Both the position numbers and the translations under genes were made by a program. Positions 42,917 to 51,291 of a DNA stretch of 64,000 bases are shown here, one piece after another; the stretch's first letter is position 1, and each line of letters starts with the position of its first letter. The notes below the pieces were generated by a model. That model was not told the DNA's origin. It worked only from the letters and a program-made list of their open reading frames with translations, and did not search any database. The stretch lies in assembly GCF_006838285.1 (NCBI RefSeq), contig NZ_CP038228.1, positions 992,001-1,056,000 on the forward strand, read 5' to 3'. This DNA comes from Xanthomonas translucens pv. cerealis (GTDB lineage: Bacteria; Pseudomonadota; Gammaproteobacteria; Xanthomonadales; Xanthomonadaceae).

Positions 42917-44221
42917 TCAGCGCGCGTGCTCCACCCGGTTGCGGCCGCCGGCCTTGGCCAGGTACAGGTGCTTGTCGGCTTCGGCCAGCAGCGGATGCAG
43001 CGCATCGCGCTGCGCGTCGCTGCGGCATACGCCGATGCTGATGGTGATGCGCAGTGTCTGCTCGCCCACTTGCACCTGCAGCGCATCGATGCGCTCGCGC
43101 AGGGTCTCGAAATAGGCGCTGGCCGCCGGCGCATCCAGGCCCGGCACCAGCATGCAGAATTCTTCGCCGCCGAAGCGCGCTACCAGGTCCTGCGGGCGCG
43201 CATGCGCGGCCACCGTCATCGCTACCGCGCGCAGCGCGTCGTCGCCTGCCTCGTGGCCCCAGCGGTCGTTGATGTGCTTGAAGTGGTCGATGTCGAGCAT
43301 CGCCACGCTGACCGTGTCGTTGCGCGCCAGCCATTGCGGCAGCAGGCGCTCGCTCTGCTCCAGGAAATGCCGGCGGTTGGGCAGGCCGGTGAGGAAGTCG
43401 CGTGTGGCCAGGTCCTGCAGCGTGCCGATCAGTTCCAGCTGGTCCACGTTCTGGGACACGCGGCAGAAGAACTCTTCGCGCGAGAACGGCTTGCGCAGGA
43501 AATCGTTGGCGCCGTTCTTGAGGAAGCGCGGCACCAGCGACGGGTCGCCGTTGCCGGACAGGACGATCACCGCCAACTTGTCGCGGGCGCGGATCGCACG
43601 CAGCCGGCGGGTGAATTCCACCCCTTCCATCCCCGGCATTTCCTGGTTCACCACCGCCAGGCGGATCGCCGGGTTGGTCTCCACCGCCTTCAGCCCGGCG
43701 GCGCCGTCGGCTGCTTGCACCACCTGGTAGCCGTACATCGCCAGCAGGCTCGCGGCGTAGGCGCGCGCCGAGCGCGAATCGTCCACCACCAGCGCGGCGA
43801 TGCTGCGATTGCGCGCCAGCCGCTGCACCAGCCAGGCCAGGTAATCGATGCTGCCTGGCGTGTTCTTCAGTACGAAGTCGATGATCTGCTGGGTCAGCAC
43901 GCGCTTGCGCAGGCTGTCGTCGTAGACCCCGCTGACCACCACCGTGGGCAGGCCGCGGGCGACGAAGAAATCCACCACCGTGTCGCGGTCGCCGTCGGCC
44001 AGTACCAGCCCGGTCAAGGCCAGAAACCAGGAGCCGCCGTCGTCCAGCGCCTGCGCCGCTTCGGCCAGGGTCGAAACCACAGTGACCGGCAGTTCCACCC
44101 GCTGCTCGATCGCCTCGCGCAGCAGTTCGGTGAACGTGCGCGAATTTTCCACCAGCAGGATGCGCTGCTGGGCAGCCCCGCTTTCGCTGGCGATCGTGTA
44201 GGCCGGCAACGGTTGCAGCAT
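42917..44221 (-). CDS. Diguanylate cyclase with two receiver-like domains (PleD-like)
   Basis: A 434-residue cytoplasmic protein, REC-REC-GGDEF. The cyclase domain (270-434) is intact: RFGGEEF active site, DIDHFKHIND metal site and the inhibitory I-site RPQD five residues upstream, so it should make c-di-GMP with product feedback. Receiver 1 (about 20-125) has VENS in place of the acidic pair and a Thr where the Asp belongs (LALTGLVLADG). Receiver 2 (about 140-255) keeps VVDDS and the Lys but has Asn for Asp (VVNQEMPGMEG). Both therefore look non-phosphorylatable. The start at 44221 lacks a close Shine-Dalgarno. Confidence 0.9.
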   Translation of the reverse strand: MLQPLPAYTIASESGAAQQRILLVENSRTFTELLREAIEQRVELPVTVVSTLAEAAQALDDGGSWFLALTGLVLADGDRDTVVDFFVARGLPTVVVSGVYDDSLRKRVLTQQIIDFVLKNTPGSIDYLAWLVQRLARNRSIAALVVDDSRSARAYAASLLAMYGYQVVQAADGAAGLKAVETNPAIRLAVVNQEMPGMEGVEFTRRLRAIRARDKLAVIVLSGNGDPSLVPRFLKNGANDFLRKPFSREEFFCRVSQNVDQLELIGTLQDLATRDFLTGLPNRRHFLEQSERLLPQWLARNDTVSVAMLDIDHFKHINDRWGHEAGDDALRAVAMTVAAHARPQDLVARFGGEEFCMLVPGLDAPAASAYFETLRERIDALQVQVGEQTLRITISIGVCRSDAQRDALHPLLAEADKHLYLAKAGGRNRVEHAR

Positions 44222-44312
44222 GCGAGCCGCGCAAGGCGTCCTTGAGGAATAGACTTCAGGTAGCGGCCGCGGCGGCGGCAACTTTAGCCGGCGCCGCCTG
44301 CGCGCGGCGCAC

Positions 44313-45734
44313 TCACCACAGCGCGTCGCGCAGCTTGTACCAGGACATCGCCGCCACCAGCAGCGGCGTGCGCAGCAGGCGCCCGCCGGGAAACGGCGCG
44401 TGCGGAATTCGGGCAAACAGGTCCAGGCGCTGCGCTTGCCCGGCGATGGCCGCGGCGATGACCTCGCCGGCCAGGCCCGTGGCGGCCACGCCATGGCCGG
44501 AGAAGCCCTGCGCGAAGTACACGTTCGGGGTCAGCCGGCCCCAGTGTGGGGCGCGGTTGCGGGTGATGTCCACATAGCCGCCCCACACGTAGTCCAGTTC
44601 GACCTGGCGCAGTTGCGGGAACACCTGGCGCATGCGTCGGGTCATGACTCGGCGCAGGCCCGGCGGCGGCAGCGACGAATAGCTGGCGCGGCCGCCGAAC
44701 AGCAGGCGGTGGTCGCGGCTGAGGCGGAAATAGTCCAGCGCCCAGTTTACGTCGGCCACCGCCATGTCGTTGCCGATTAGTTCGCACGCCAGCGCCGCGC
44801 CCAGCGGCGCGCTGGCGCCGATGTAGGTGCCGACCGGCATGATCCGCGATTCCAGTTCCGGCGCGATGCCACGCAGCCAGGCGTTGCCGGCCAGCACCGC
44901 GAAATCGGCCTGGACCTCGCCGTGCGCCGTGCGCAGCATCGGCCGCGCGCCGCGCACCAGCGCGGTCACCGGCGAGTGCTCGTAGATGCGCACGCCGGCG
45001 GCCAGCGCCGCGCGCGCCAGACCGTGCGCGTACTCAAGCGGGTGCAGGTGGCCGCTGGCCGGGTCGTACATCGCGCCCAGGTAGCGCTCGCTGCGCAGGT
45101 GTTCGCGCAACTGCTCGCGGTCCCACCACTGCAGCGGATAGTCGTAGCGCTGCGCCATCTCGGCGATGCCGGCCTGCAACGCCCGCACCTGGCGCGGCTT
45201 GATCGCCACGTGCGCATGGCCGTCGCGCCAGTCGCAGGCGATGGCGTGGCGCTGGATGCGCTCGCGCAGCAGCCGCATGCCGTCGCGCGAGAAGTCGAAC
45301 AGCAGCCGCGCCTCGGCGTGGCCGAGCAGCGTTTCCAGCGTGCGCTGCTCGCAGCCGTAACCGACGATGGCCTGGCCGCCGTTACGCCCGGACGCGCCCC
45401 AACCCACGCGCTGCGCCTCCACGATCGCGACCTGGTAGCCGGCCTCGGCCAGCGCCAGCGCCGCGCTCAGTCCGGTATAACCGGCGCCGAGGATGCACAC
45501 GTCGGCCTGCACCTGGCCGCGCAGCGGCGGCTGCGGCGGGAAGGGCGTGGCGCTGGCGGTGTACCAGTTGTCGGGACCGGGGACCGGGGACCGGGGACCG
45601 GGGGGCTGGCCGGGCGCTGCAACGCATCGTGACGATCGGACATGGCGCTCAGGTTCTCGGCTCTTGGCTTTTCCGGGTCCCCGGTCCCGGCTCCACTCAC
45701 ACCGTGCGTAAGTACCATCGATAATCCAGATCAC
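44313..45734 (-). CDS. puuB: Gamma-glutamylputrescine oxidase-like FAD oxidoreductase, 5' end frameshifted at a heptamer repeat
   Basis: FAD-dependent amine oxidase acting on gamma-glutamylputrescine. The conserved protein begins near NWYTASATPFPP and has VCILGAGYTGLSAALALAEAG (FAD), GRNGGQAIVGYG, SGHLHPLEYAHGLA and the C-terminal QGFSGHGVAATGLAGEVIA, matching PuuB to the end. In this frame no ATG, GTG or TTG occurs between the 3' end of puuA (ATG at 45734) and the conserved start. The natural ATG at 45643 (MSDRHDALQRP) is one base out of frame because of four GGGACCG units between. Current coordinates give the open frame; intact translation would need a change in repeat number. puuA lies directly upstream. 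Confidence 0.82.
   Translation of the reverse strand: MIWIIDGTYARCEWSRDRGPGKAKSREPERHVRSSRCVAAPGQPPGPRSPVPGPDNWYTASATPFPPQPPLRGQVQADVCILGAGYTGLSAALALAEAGYQVAIVEAQRVGWGASGRNGGQAIVGYGCEQRTLETLLGHAEARLLFDFSRDGMRLLRERIQRHAIACDWRDGHAHVAIKPRQVRALQAGIAEMAQRYDYPLQWWDREQLREHLRSERYLGAMYDPASGHLHPLEYAHGLARAALAAGVRIYEHSPVTALVRGARPMLRTAHGEVQADFAVLAGNAWLRGIAPELESRIMPVGTYIGASAPLGAALACELIGNDMAVADVNWALDYFRLSRDHRLLFGGRASYSSLPPPGLRRVMTRRMRQVFPQLRQVELDYVWGGYVDITRNRAPHWGRLTPNVYFAQGFSGHGVAATGLAGEVIAAAIAGQAQRLDLFARIPHAPFPGGRLLRTPLLVAAMSWYKLRDALW
45573..45688 (-). repeat. Heptamer-bounded inverted element overlapping the puuB 5' end
   Basis: Left end: four GGGACCG units (45573-45600) followed by five G's. Right end: GGGTCCC and CGGTCCC at 45675-45688. 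The right end starts eight bases beyond the puuA stop codon. The left array is within the puuB reading frame. Same architecture and same right-end sequence as the elements at 21138 and 63028. Confidence 0.85.
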
Positions 45735-47076
45735 TCACCTGCGCATGGAAATCCAGCATCTCGCGGCGTTTCTGCTGGCCGTAGATGTGCCGGAAGCGGG
45801 CGCCGAACCGATCGGCGACGAAGTCGCTGGCGAGGAAGTCGGCGATCGCGCCGCGCCAGTCCGGATGGCGGATCCGGGTCTGTGCGTAGGCGTTGCCCTG
45901 CAACGGCGGGCCGGGGTCGAAGCCATGCTGCAGGCCGTGCTCGATGCCGGCCAGCACCGCTGCGGCGACCAGGTAGGGATTGGCGTCGGCACCGGCGATG
46001 CGGTGTTCGATGCGGGTGTTGGCCGGATCGCTGTGCGGCACCCGCATCGCCACGGTGCGGTTGTTGAAACCCCAGCTGTCGTTGAGCGGCACGAACGCAT
46101 TGGGCACGAAGCGGCGGTAGCTGTTGGCGTGCGGGGCGAACAGCAGCAGGCAGTCGTCGGCGCTGCGCTGCAGCCCGCCGATGGCGTGGCGCAGCGCGTC
46201 GGCCGGCGCCTGCGCGGTGCCGGCGAAGACGTTGTCGCCGGCTTCGTCGAGCAGGCTCACGTGCAGGTGCAGGCCGCTGCCTGATTGCGCGGCGAACGGC
46301 TTGGCCATGAAGCTGGCGAGCAGCCCCTGCTGCTGCGCGATCGCCTTGATCGCGCGCTTGAGCATCAACGCGTCGTCGCAGGCGGCCAGCGCGTCGCCGC
46401 GGTGCTTGAGGTTGATCTCGAACTGGCCGGGCGCGTATTCGGCGACTGCGGTATCGGCGGGGATGCCCTGTGCGCGACAGGCCTGCGCGACCGCGTCGGT
46501 AAAGCCGCGCTGGTCGTCCAGCTCCTGCATGTAGTAGACCTGGGTGCTGTCGTTGCGAAGTCCGGTGTGCGCCTGCAGCGGCGGCTGCGGCCGGCCGTCG
46601 GCGTCGGCACGCGGATCGAACAGGTAGAACTCCAGCTCCACCGCGATCACCGGGGTCAGCCCGCGCGCGCGCAGCCGCGCCAGCACCCGCGCCAGCACCT
46701 CGCGCGGGGCGAATTCCAGCGGGCCGCCTGCGTCGTCGCGCATCGCCAGCAGCAGCTGCGCCGACGGCACTGGCGCCCATGGCACCGGCTGCAGTGTGCC
46801 GGGGATCGGGAAACACAGCCGGTCCTCGTCGCCGATGGCATAGCCCAGGCCGGTTTCCTCGACCGTATTGCCGGTGATGTCGGTGGCGATCAGCGACATC
46901 GGCAGGCAGACCCCGTCGCGATAGACCTTGTCCAGCGCGTCGCGGGTGATGCGCTTGCCGCGCAGCAGGCCATTGCTGTCCGGCAGCAGCAGGTCGATCT
47001 GTTCGCAGCCGGGGATGCGCTGCAGGGCCTGGGCGGCGTCCGGAGGCAGGGGCGGAGCGTCGTGGGTGCGGGGCAT
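45697..47076 (-). CDS. puuA: Gamma-glutamylputrescine synthetase-like ligase (glutamine synthetase family)
   Basis: ATP-dependent ligation of glutamate to putrescine, first step of the Puu pathway. The 459-residue protein has the glutamine-synthetase fold: VELEFYLFDPRAD, YAPGQFEINLKH, GSGLHLHVSL, the ATP-site NSYRRFVPNAFVP and RIAGADANPYLVAAA. It lacks the adenylylation-site tyrosine context of true GlnA. Directly upstream of puuB and divergent from puuD. The puuA/second-ligase assignment could be reversed, since both homologues lie in the same cluster. Confidence 0.88.
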   Translation of the reverse strand: MPRTHDAPPLPPDAAQALQRIPGCEQIDLLLPDSNGLLRGKRITRDALDKVYRDGVCLPMSLIATDITGNTVEETGLGYAIGDEDRLCFPIPGTLQPVPWAPVPSAQLLLAMRDDAGGPLEFAPREVLARVLARLRARGLTPVIAVELEFYLFDPRADADGRPQPPLQAHTGLRNDSTQVYYMQELDDQRGFTDAVAQACRAQGIPADTAVAEYAPGQFEINLKHRGDALAACDDALMLKRAIKAIAQQQGLLASFMAKPFAAQSGSGLHLHVSLLDEAGDNVFAGTAQAPADALRHAIGGLQRSADDCLLLFAPHANSYRRFVPNAFVPLNDSWGFNNRTVAMRVPHSDPANTRIEHRIAGADANPYLVAAAVLAGIEHGLQHGFDPGPPLQGNAYAQTRIRHPDWRGAIADFLASDFVADRFGARFRHIYGQQKRREMLDFHAQVSDLDYRWYLRTV

Positions 47077-47335
47077 GATGACGGCCTGCGGGAGTGCGAC
47101 GAGCTTAGCAGAGCCGGGTTCGCGTCAAGAATACTCAACAGGCGCCTGCGTTCGACGACGAAACGCGCGCCGCGCGCCGGGTCGGCCTGCCTGCCACTGC
47201 GTCCTGTAATAAAGCGCACGCTGTCTGCTGCGGGCATGGCCGGCAGGCGTGCGCCGGCCGCTTCGCACCGCTGCGGCGTGTTGTAAAAATAAAACGCCCG
47301 GGGTAAGTTGCGGCCACGCCACACGAGCTTTTCGC

Positions 47336-48091
47336 ATGGCTGTCTCGCCTCTGGTCGGCCTGTCGACCGATCGTAAGCCCATCGGCCAGCATCCGTTCCT
47401 GGTCGCCGGGGAAAAGTATCTGCGGGCCGCGGTCGATGGTGCCGGGGTGACGCCGGTATTACTGCCGTCGCTGCAGCCGCCGGTCGCGGCGTGCGACTGG
47501 CTGGCACGCCTGGACGGCCTGTTGCTGACCGGTGCGGTCAGCAACATCGAGCCGTATCACTACGGCGACGAACCCAGCTGGCCGGGCAATCCGCACGATC
47601 CGGCACGCGATGCCACCACCCTTGACCTGATCCCGCAGGCGATTGCGCTTGGCCTGCCGATCCTTGCGATCTGCCGCGGTTTCCAGGAGGTCAACGTGGC
47701 CCTGGGCGGCACCCTGCACCAGAAGGTGCATGCGCTGCCCGGGCTGTCCGATCATCGCGAAGATCCCCAGGCGCCGCTGGACCAGCAGTACGCGCCGGTG
47801 CACGAGGTGACCCTGAGCGAGGGCGGCTGGCTGGCCGACATCGCCGGCAAGCAGCGGGTGCGGGTCAATTCGCTGCACGGGCAGGGCGTGGCGCAACTCG
47901 GCGGCGATCTCATCGTCGAGGCGCTGGCGTCGGACGGACTGATCGAAGCGTTTCGCGGCATCGGTCCGGGCTTCCTGCTAGGCGTACAGTGGCACCCGGA
48001 ATGGCGCGTGCTCGACGACCCGTTCTATCTCGGCATCTTCCAGGCCTTCGGCGACGCCTGTCGCCATTACGCGGCTCGCCGCACGCACTGA
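47336..48091 (+). CDS. puuD: Gamma-glutamyl-gamma-aminobutyrate hydrolase
   Basis: Class I glutamine-amidotransferase-fold hydrolase releasing GABA from gamma-glutamyl-GABA. The 251-residue protein has nucleophile Cys113 in AICRGFQEVN, His-Pro-Glu in GVQWHPEW, and VNSLHGQGV, as in PuuD (about 254 residues in E. coli). The start at 47336 gives MAVSPLVGLSTDRK; the ribosome site is weak. Divergent from puuA, with TTGTAAAAATAAAA at 47281 in the shared promoter region. The ligase gene follows after twelve bases. Confidence 0.92.
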   Translation: MAVSPLVGLSTDRKPIGQHPFLVAGEKYLRAAVDGAGVTPVLLPSLQPPVAACDWLARLDGLLLTGAVSNIEPYHYGDEPSWPGNPHDPARDATTLDLIPQAIALGLPILAICRGFQEVNVALGGTLHQKVHALPGLSDHREDPQAPLDQQYAPVHEVTLSEGGWLADIAGKQRVRVNSLHGQGVAQLGGDLIVEALASDGLIEAFRGIGPGFLLGVQWHPEWRVLDDPFYLGIFQAFGDACRHYAARRTH

Positions 48092-48103
48092 ATCGACATT
48101 CCC

Positions 48104-49486
48104 ATGGCCAGCCGACCACGCTCCCGCAAGAACACCCCCGAACAGCAGGAAAGCTCGCTGCGCCGTTGGCTGAAGGACCGCCACATCACCGAGGTCGAGT
48201 GCCTGGTGCCGGACATCACCGGCAATGCGCGCGGCAAGATCATTCCCGCGGCCAAGTTCTCCCACGACTACGGCACGCGCCTGCCCGAGGGCATTTTCGC
48301 CACCACCGTCACCGGCGAGTATCCCGACGACTATTACGACCTGACCTCGCCGTCGGACTCGGACATGCAACTGCGCCCTGACCCGGACACGGTGCGGATG
48401 GTGCCGTGGGCCACCGACCCGACCGCGCAGGTGATCCACGACTGCTACACCAAGGACGGCCAGCCGCACGAGCTGGCGCCGCGCAACGTGTTGCGCGGGG
48501 TGCTGCAGGCGTATGCGGCGATCGGCTTCAAGCCGGTGGTGGCGCCGGAGCTGGAGTTCTTCCTGGTGCAGAAGAACACCGACCCGGACTTCCCGCTGCT
48601 GCCGCCGGCCGGGCGCTCGGGGCGGCCGGAGACCGCGCGGCAGTCGTACTCGATCGACGCGGTCAACGAGTTCGATCCGATCCTGGATCTGATGTACGAC
48701 TATTGCGACGCGATGGAACTGGACGTGGACACCTTGATCCACGAATCCGGCGCGGCGCAGCTGGAGGTCAACTTCACCCATTCCGATGCGCTCTCGCGCG
48801 CCGATCAGGTGTTCCTGTTCAAGCGCACGATGCGCGAAGCGGCGATGCGCCACGGCGTCTACGCCACGTTCCTGGCCAAGCCGATGGAGAACGAGCCGGG
48901 CAGTGCGATGCACATCCACCAGAGCCTGGTCGACAAGCACGGCAAGAACGTGTTCAGCGGCCGCCGCGCGGGCGAGTACAGCCGCACCTTCGGGCATTAC
49001 CTGGCCGGCCTGCAGAAGTACGTGCCGATGGCGATGGCGGTGCTGGCGCCGAACGTCAATTCCTACCGCCGGCTGATGTTCGGCGAGGTGTCGCCGAGCA
49101 ACGTGCTGTGGGGCTTCGACAACCGTACCTGCGGGCTGCGGGTGCCGATCGACACGATCGAGAACATGCGTGTGGAGAGCCGCTTCGCGGGCTCCGACGC
49201 CAACCCGTATCTGGCGATGGCGGCGACGCTGGCCTGCGGGTTGCTGGGCATCCGCGAGAAGCTGGAGCCGACTGCGCCGATCAGCGGCAACGGCAAGGAG
49301 ATGGGCTATCAGTTGCCGCGTTCGCTGGGCGAGGCGCTGGACGAGCTGGAGCGGTGTACGCCGTTGCAGGAAATGCTGGGGCCGCGTTTCGTGCGCGCCT
49401 ATATTTCGGTCAAGCGCAAGGAGTATGAGACGTTCTTCCGGGTGATCAGTTCGTGGGAGCGGGAGTTCTTGTTGTTGAACGTGTAA
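48104..49486 (+). CDS. Second glutamine-synthetase-family ligase (putative gamma-glutamyl-polyamine synthetase)
   Basis: A 460-residue glutamine-synthetase-like enzyme, distinct from the puuA product at 45697. Visible: VECLVPDITGNARGKIIP, APELEFFLVQKNTDPD, ESGAAQLEVNFTHSD, EPGSAMHIHQSLVD, NVNSYRRLMFGEVSP and RFAGSDANPYLAMAATLA. This subtype occurs with PuuD and SpuC in pseudomonads, where several such ligases differ in amine preference (putrescine, cadaverine, diaminopropane, spermidine). Cotranscribed with puuD. The actual amine is not predictable from the sequence. Confidence 0.9.
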   Translation: MASRPRSRKNTPEQQESSLRRWLKDRHITEVECLVPDITGNARGKIIPAAKFSHDYGTRLPEGIFATTVTGEYPDDYYDLTSPSDSDMQLRPDPDTVRMVPWATDPTAQVIHDCYTKDGQPHELAPRNVLRGVLQAYAAIGFKPVVAPELEFFLVQKNTDPDFPLLPPAGRSGRPETARQSYSIDAVNEFDPILDLMYDYCDAMELDVDTLIHESGAAQLEVNFTHSDALSRADQVFLFKRTMREAAMRHGVYATFLAKPMENEPGSAMHIHQSLVDKHGKNVFSGRRAGEYSRTFGHYLAGLQKYVPMAMAVLAPNVNSYRRLMFGEVSPSNVLWGFDNRTCGLRVPIDTIENMRVESRFAGSDANPYLAMAATLACGLLGIREKLEPTAPISGNGKEMGYQLPRSLGEALDELERCTPLQEMLGPRFVRAYISVKRKEYETFFRVISSWEREFLLLNV

Positions 49487-49556
49487 GTCTGCCATCGCTG
49501 AAGATGGTGGGTCTTACAGGGCGAAGTCGCTAGCTGTTGCGTTTGCTGTTGCGTTT

Positions 49557-49726
49557 GCCGTTGCCGTTGCTTTTGATTTGTCGGGTTCCCTTCCGCAGCG
49601 GCGAACCAGGCGGTGAAAACCCGAAGGGCGGCGCACAGGGATGTGCGCCGCCCCTGCGGGGTTTTTCCCCGCCATGGCCGCCGCTGCGGAAGGGAACCCG
49701 GTAAGTCAAAAGCAACGGCAACGGCA
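49557..49726. repeat. MITE-like inverted-repeat element with 47-bp arms
   Basis: Left arm 49557-49603 (GCCGTTGCCGTTGCTTTTGA to CCGCAGCGGCG) is the reverse complement of the right arm at about 49679-49725 with three mismatches. Outside and within the arm ends are hexanucleotide repeats (GTTGCC / GGCAAC). A perfect 11-bp hairpin lies in the centre. It fills the gap between a glutamine-synthetase-like gene and the aminotransferase gene, both on the plus strand. No transposase is encoded. Confidence 0.85.
49626..49666 (+). terminator. Hairpin with T-run inside the inverted element
   Basis: GGGCGGCGCAC at 49626-49636 pairs perfectly with GTGCGCCGCCC at 49643-49653. A CTGCGGGG spacer and five T's follow at 49662-49666. 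The spacer makes it a weaker intrinsic terminator than the one at 6004, but it could end the puuD-ligase transcript. Confidence 0.5.
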
Positions 49727-49828
49727 ACGGCCAAAGCAACGGCAAAGAGCCACTGCGAAAGCGAAAGCAGCAGCAACGGCCAAAACAACAGCGGCAGCAA
49801 CAGGCACAGCAACCAGCATGGAGTGAAC

Positions 49829-51193
49829 ATGGATCGGATAGAGACGCGGGCCCTGCAGGAGCTGGATGCGGCGCATCACCTGCACCCGTTCAACGACAAC
49901 GCCGCGTTGGCCGAAAAGGGCACGCGCATTTTGACCCGCGGCGACGGCGCCTACGTCTGGGATGCCGACGGCAACAAGCTGCTCGACGCCTTCGCCGGGC
50001 TGTGGTGCGTCAACCTCGGCTACGGGCGCAAGGAACTCGGCCAGGCCGCCGCGCGGCAGATGGAACAGCTGGCGTACTACAACAGCTTCTTCCAGTGCAC
50101 CACCGAGCCGACCATCCGCCTCGCCGCCAAACTCGCCGAACTCACCCCCGGCGATCTCGACCATGCCTTCTTCACCAATTCCGGCTCCGAGGCCAACGAC
50201 ACCATCCTGCGCCTGGTGCGGCACTTCTGGGCGGTGCAGGACCAGCCGCAGAAGAACATCTTCATTGGCCGCCACGACGGCTACCACGGCACCACCATGG
50301 CCGGCGCCAGCCTCGGCGGGATGAAGGGGATGCACCGCCAGGGCGGGCTGCCGATCCCCGACATCCACCATATCGACCCGCCATACCCGTTCGGCGACGG
50401 CGGCGACCTGGACCCGGAGGCATACGGCCTGCTGGCCGCGCGCCGGCTCGAGGACAAGATCCTGGAACTGGGGCCGCAGCGCGTGGCCGCGTTCATCGGT
50501 GAGCCGATCATGGGCGCCATCGGCGTGTACATCCCGCCGCGCAGCTACTGGCCGGAGATCGAGCGCATCTGCCGCCGCTACGACGTGCTGCTGGTCGCCG
50601 ACGAAGTGATCTGCGGTTTCGGCCGCACCGGCGAATGGTTCGGCGCGCAGCACTTCGGTTTCCAGCCGGACGTGATGACTATCGCCAAGGGCATCACCTC
50701 CGGCTATATCCCGCTCGGCGCGGCGATGTTCGGCAAGCGCGTGGCCACGGTGCTGAAGGAGCAGGGCGGCGAGCTGGCGCACGGTTGCACCTATTCGGGG
50801 CATCCGGTGTGCGCGGCGGTGGCGCTGGAGAACCTGCGCCTGCTGCAGGACGAGGGTATCGTCGAACGCGCGCGCCGCGAGATCGCGCCGTACCTGGCGC
50901 AGCGCTGGGCCGAACTGGGCGAGCACCGGCTGGTCGGGCAGGCGCGCATCGTCGGCATGATCGGCGCGCTGGAACTGGTGCCGGACAAGCCGCGTCGGCA
51001 GTATTTCCCCGACCGCGGCAAGGTCGGCGCGCTGTGCCGCGACCATGCGCTGCGCCGCGGCCTGATCCTGCGCGCGACCAACGATGCGATGCTGCTGTCG
51101 CCGCCGTTGATCCTGAGCCGCGCCCAGGTCGACGAGTTGTTCGACAAGGCCTGGCTGGCGCTGCAGGACACCGCGCAGGCGCTGGGCAAATAG
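49829..51193 (+). CDS. spuC: Putrescine-type class III aminotransferase (SpuC-like)
   Basis: PLP enzyme of 454 residues, probably putrescine or polyamine:pyruvate aminotransferase, giving 4-aminobutyraldehyde. Visible: LHPFNDNAALAEKGTRI, DAFAGLWCVNLGYGR, YYNSFFQCTTEPTIRLA, FFTNSGSEANDTILRLVR, HDGYHGTTMAGASLGGM, LVADEVICGFGRTG and TIAKGITSGYIPLGA with the PLP lysine. GLWCVNLGYGR and YYNSFFQ match SpuC. GGAG five bases before the ATG at 49829 fixes the start. It is separated from the upstream ligase by the inverted element, so it may have its own promoter. Confidence 0.9.
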   Translation: MDRIETRALQELDAAHHLHPFNDNAALAEKGTRILTRGDGAYVWDADGNKLLDAFAGLWCVNLGYGRKELGQAAARQMEQLAYYNSFFQCTTEPTIRLAAKLAELTPGDLDHAFFTNSGSEANDTILRLVRHFWAVQDQPQKNIFIGRHDGYHGTTMAGASLGGMKGMHRQGGLPIPDIHHIDPPYPFGDGGDLDPEAYGLLAARRLEDKILELGPQRVAAFIGEPIMGAIGVYIPPRSYWPEIERICRRYDVLLVADEVICGFGRTGEWFGAQHFGFQPDVMTIAKGITSGYIPLGAAMFGKRVATVLKEQGGELAHGCTYSGHPVCAAVALENLRLLQDEGIVERARREIAPYLAQRWAELGEHRLVGQARIVGMIGALELVPDKPRRQYFPDRGKVGALCRDHALRRGLILRATNDAMLLSPPLILSRAQVDELFDKAWLALQDTAQALGK

Positions 51194-51291
51194 CCCGGCG
51201 CTGGTTAGTCTGGATGGGTAGTCTCGCGTCGGCCGCGCGACGCCGCGGCATGTATCTTCCGATCTTCCCCATGGACCTGCGGAGACCTGCA

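Noticed and set aside
45643..45734. MIWIIDGTYARCEW as the true N-terminus of PuuB
   Set aside because: It lies within the last codons of puuA and is followed by repeat-encoded Pro/Arg sequence unlike any PuuB. It is kept only as the limit of the open frame.
49613..49828. N-terminal extension of the putrescine aminotransferase through the inverted element
   Set aside because: The frame is open, but the translation is low-complexity Lys/Ala/Thr from the CAACGG/GCAAAG repeats, and a good ribosome site (GGAG) lies five bases before the ATG at 49829.
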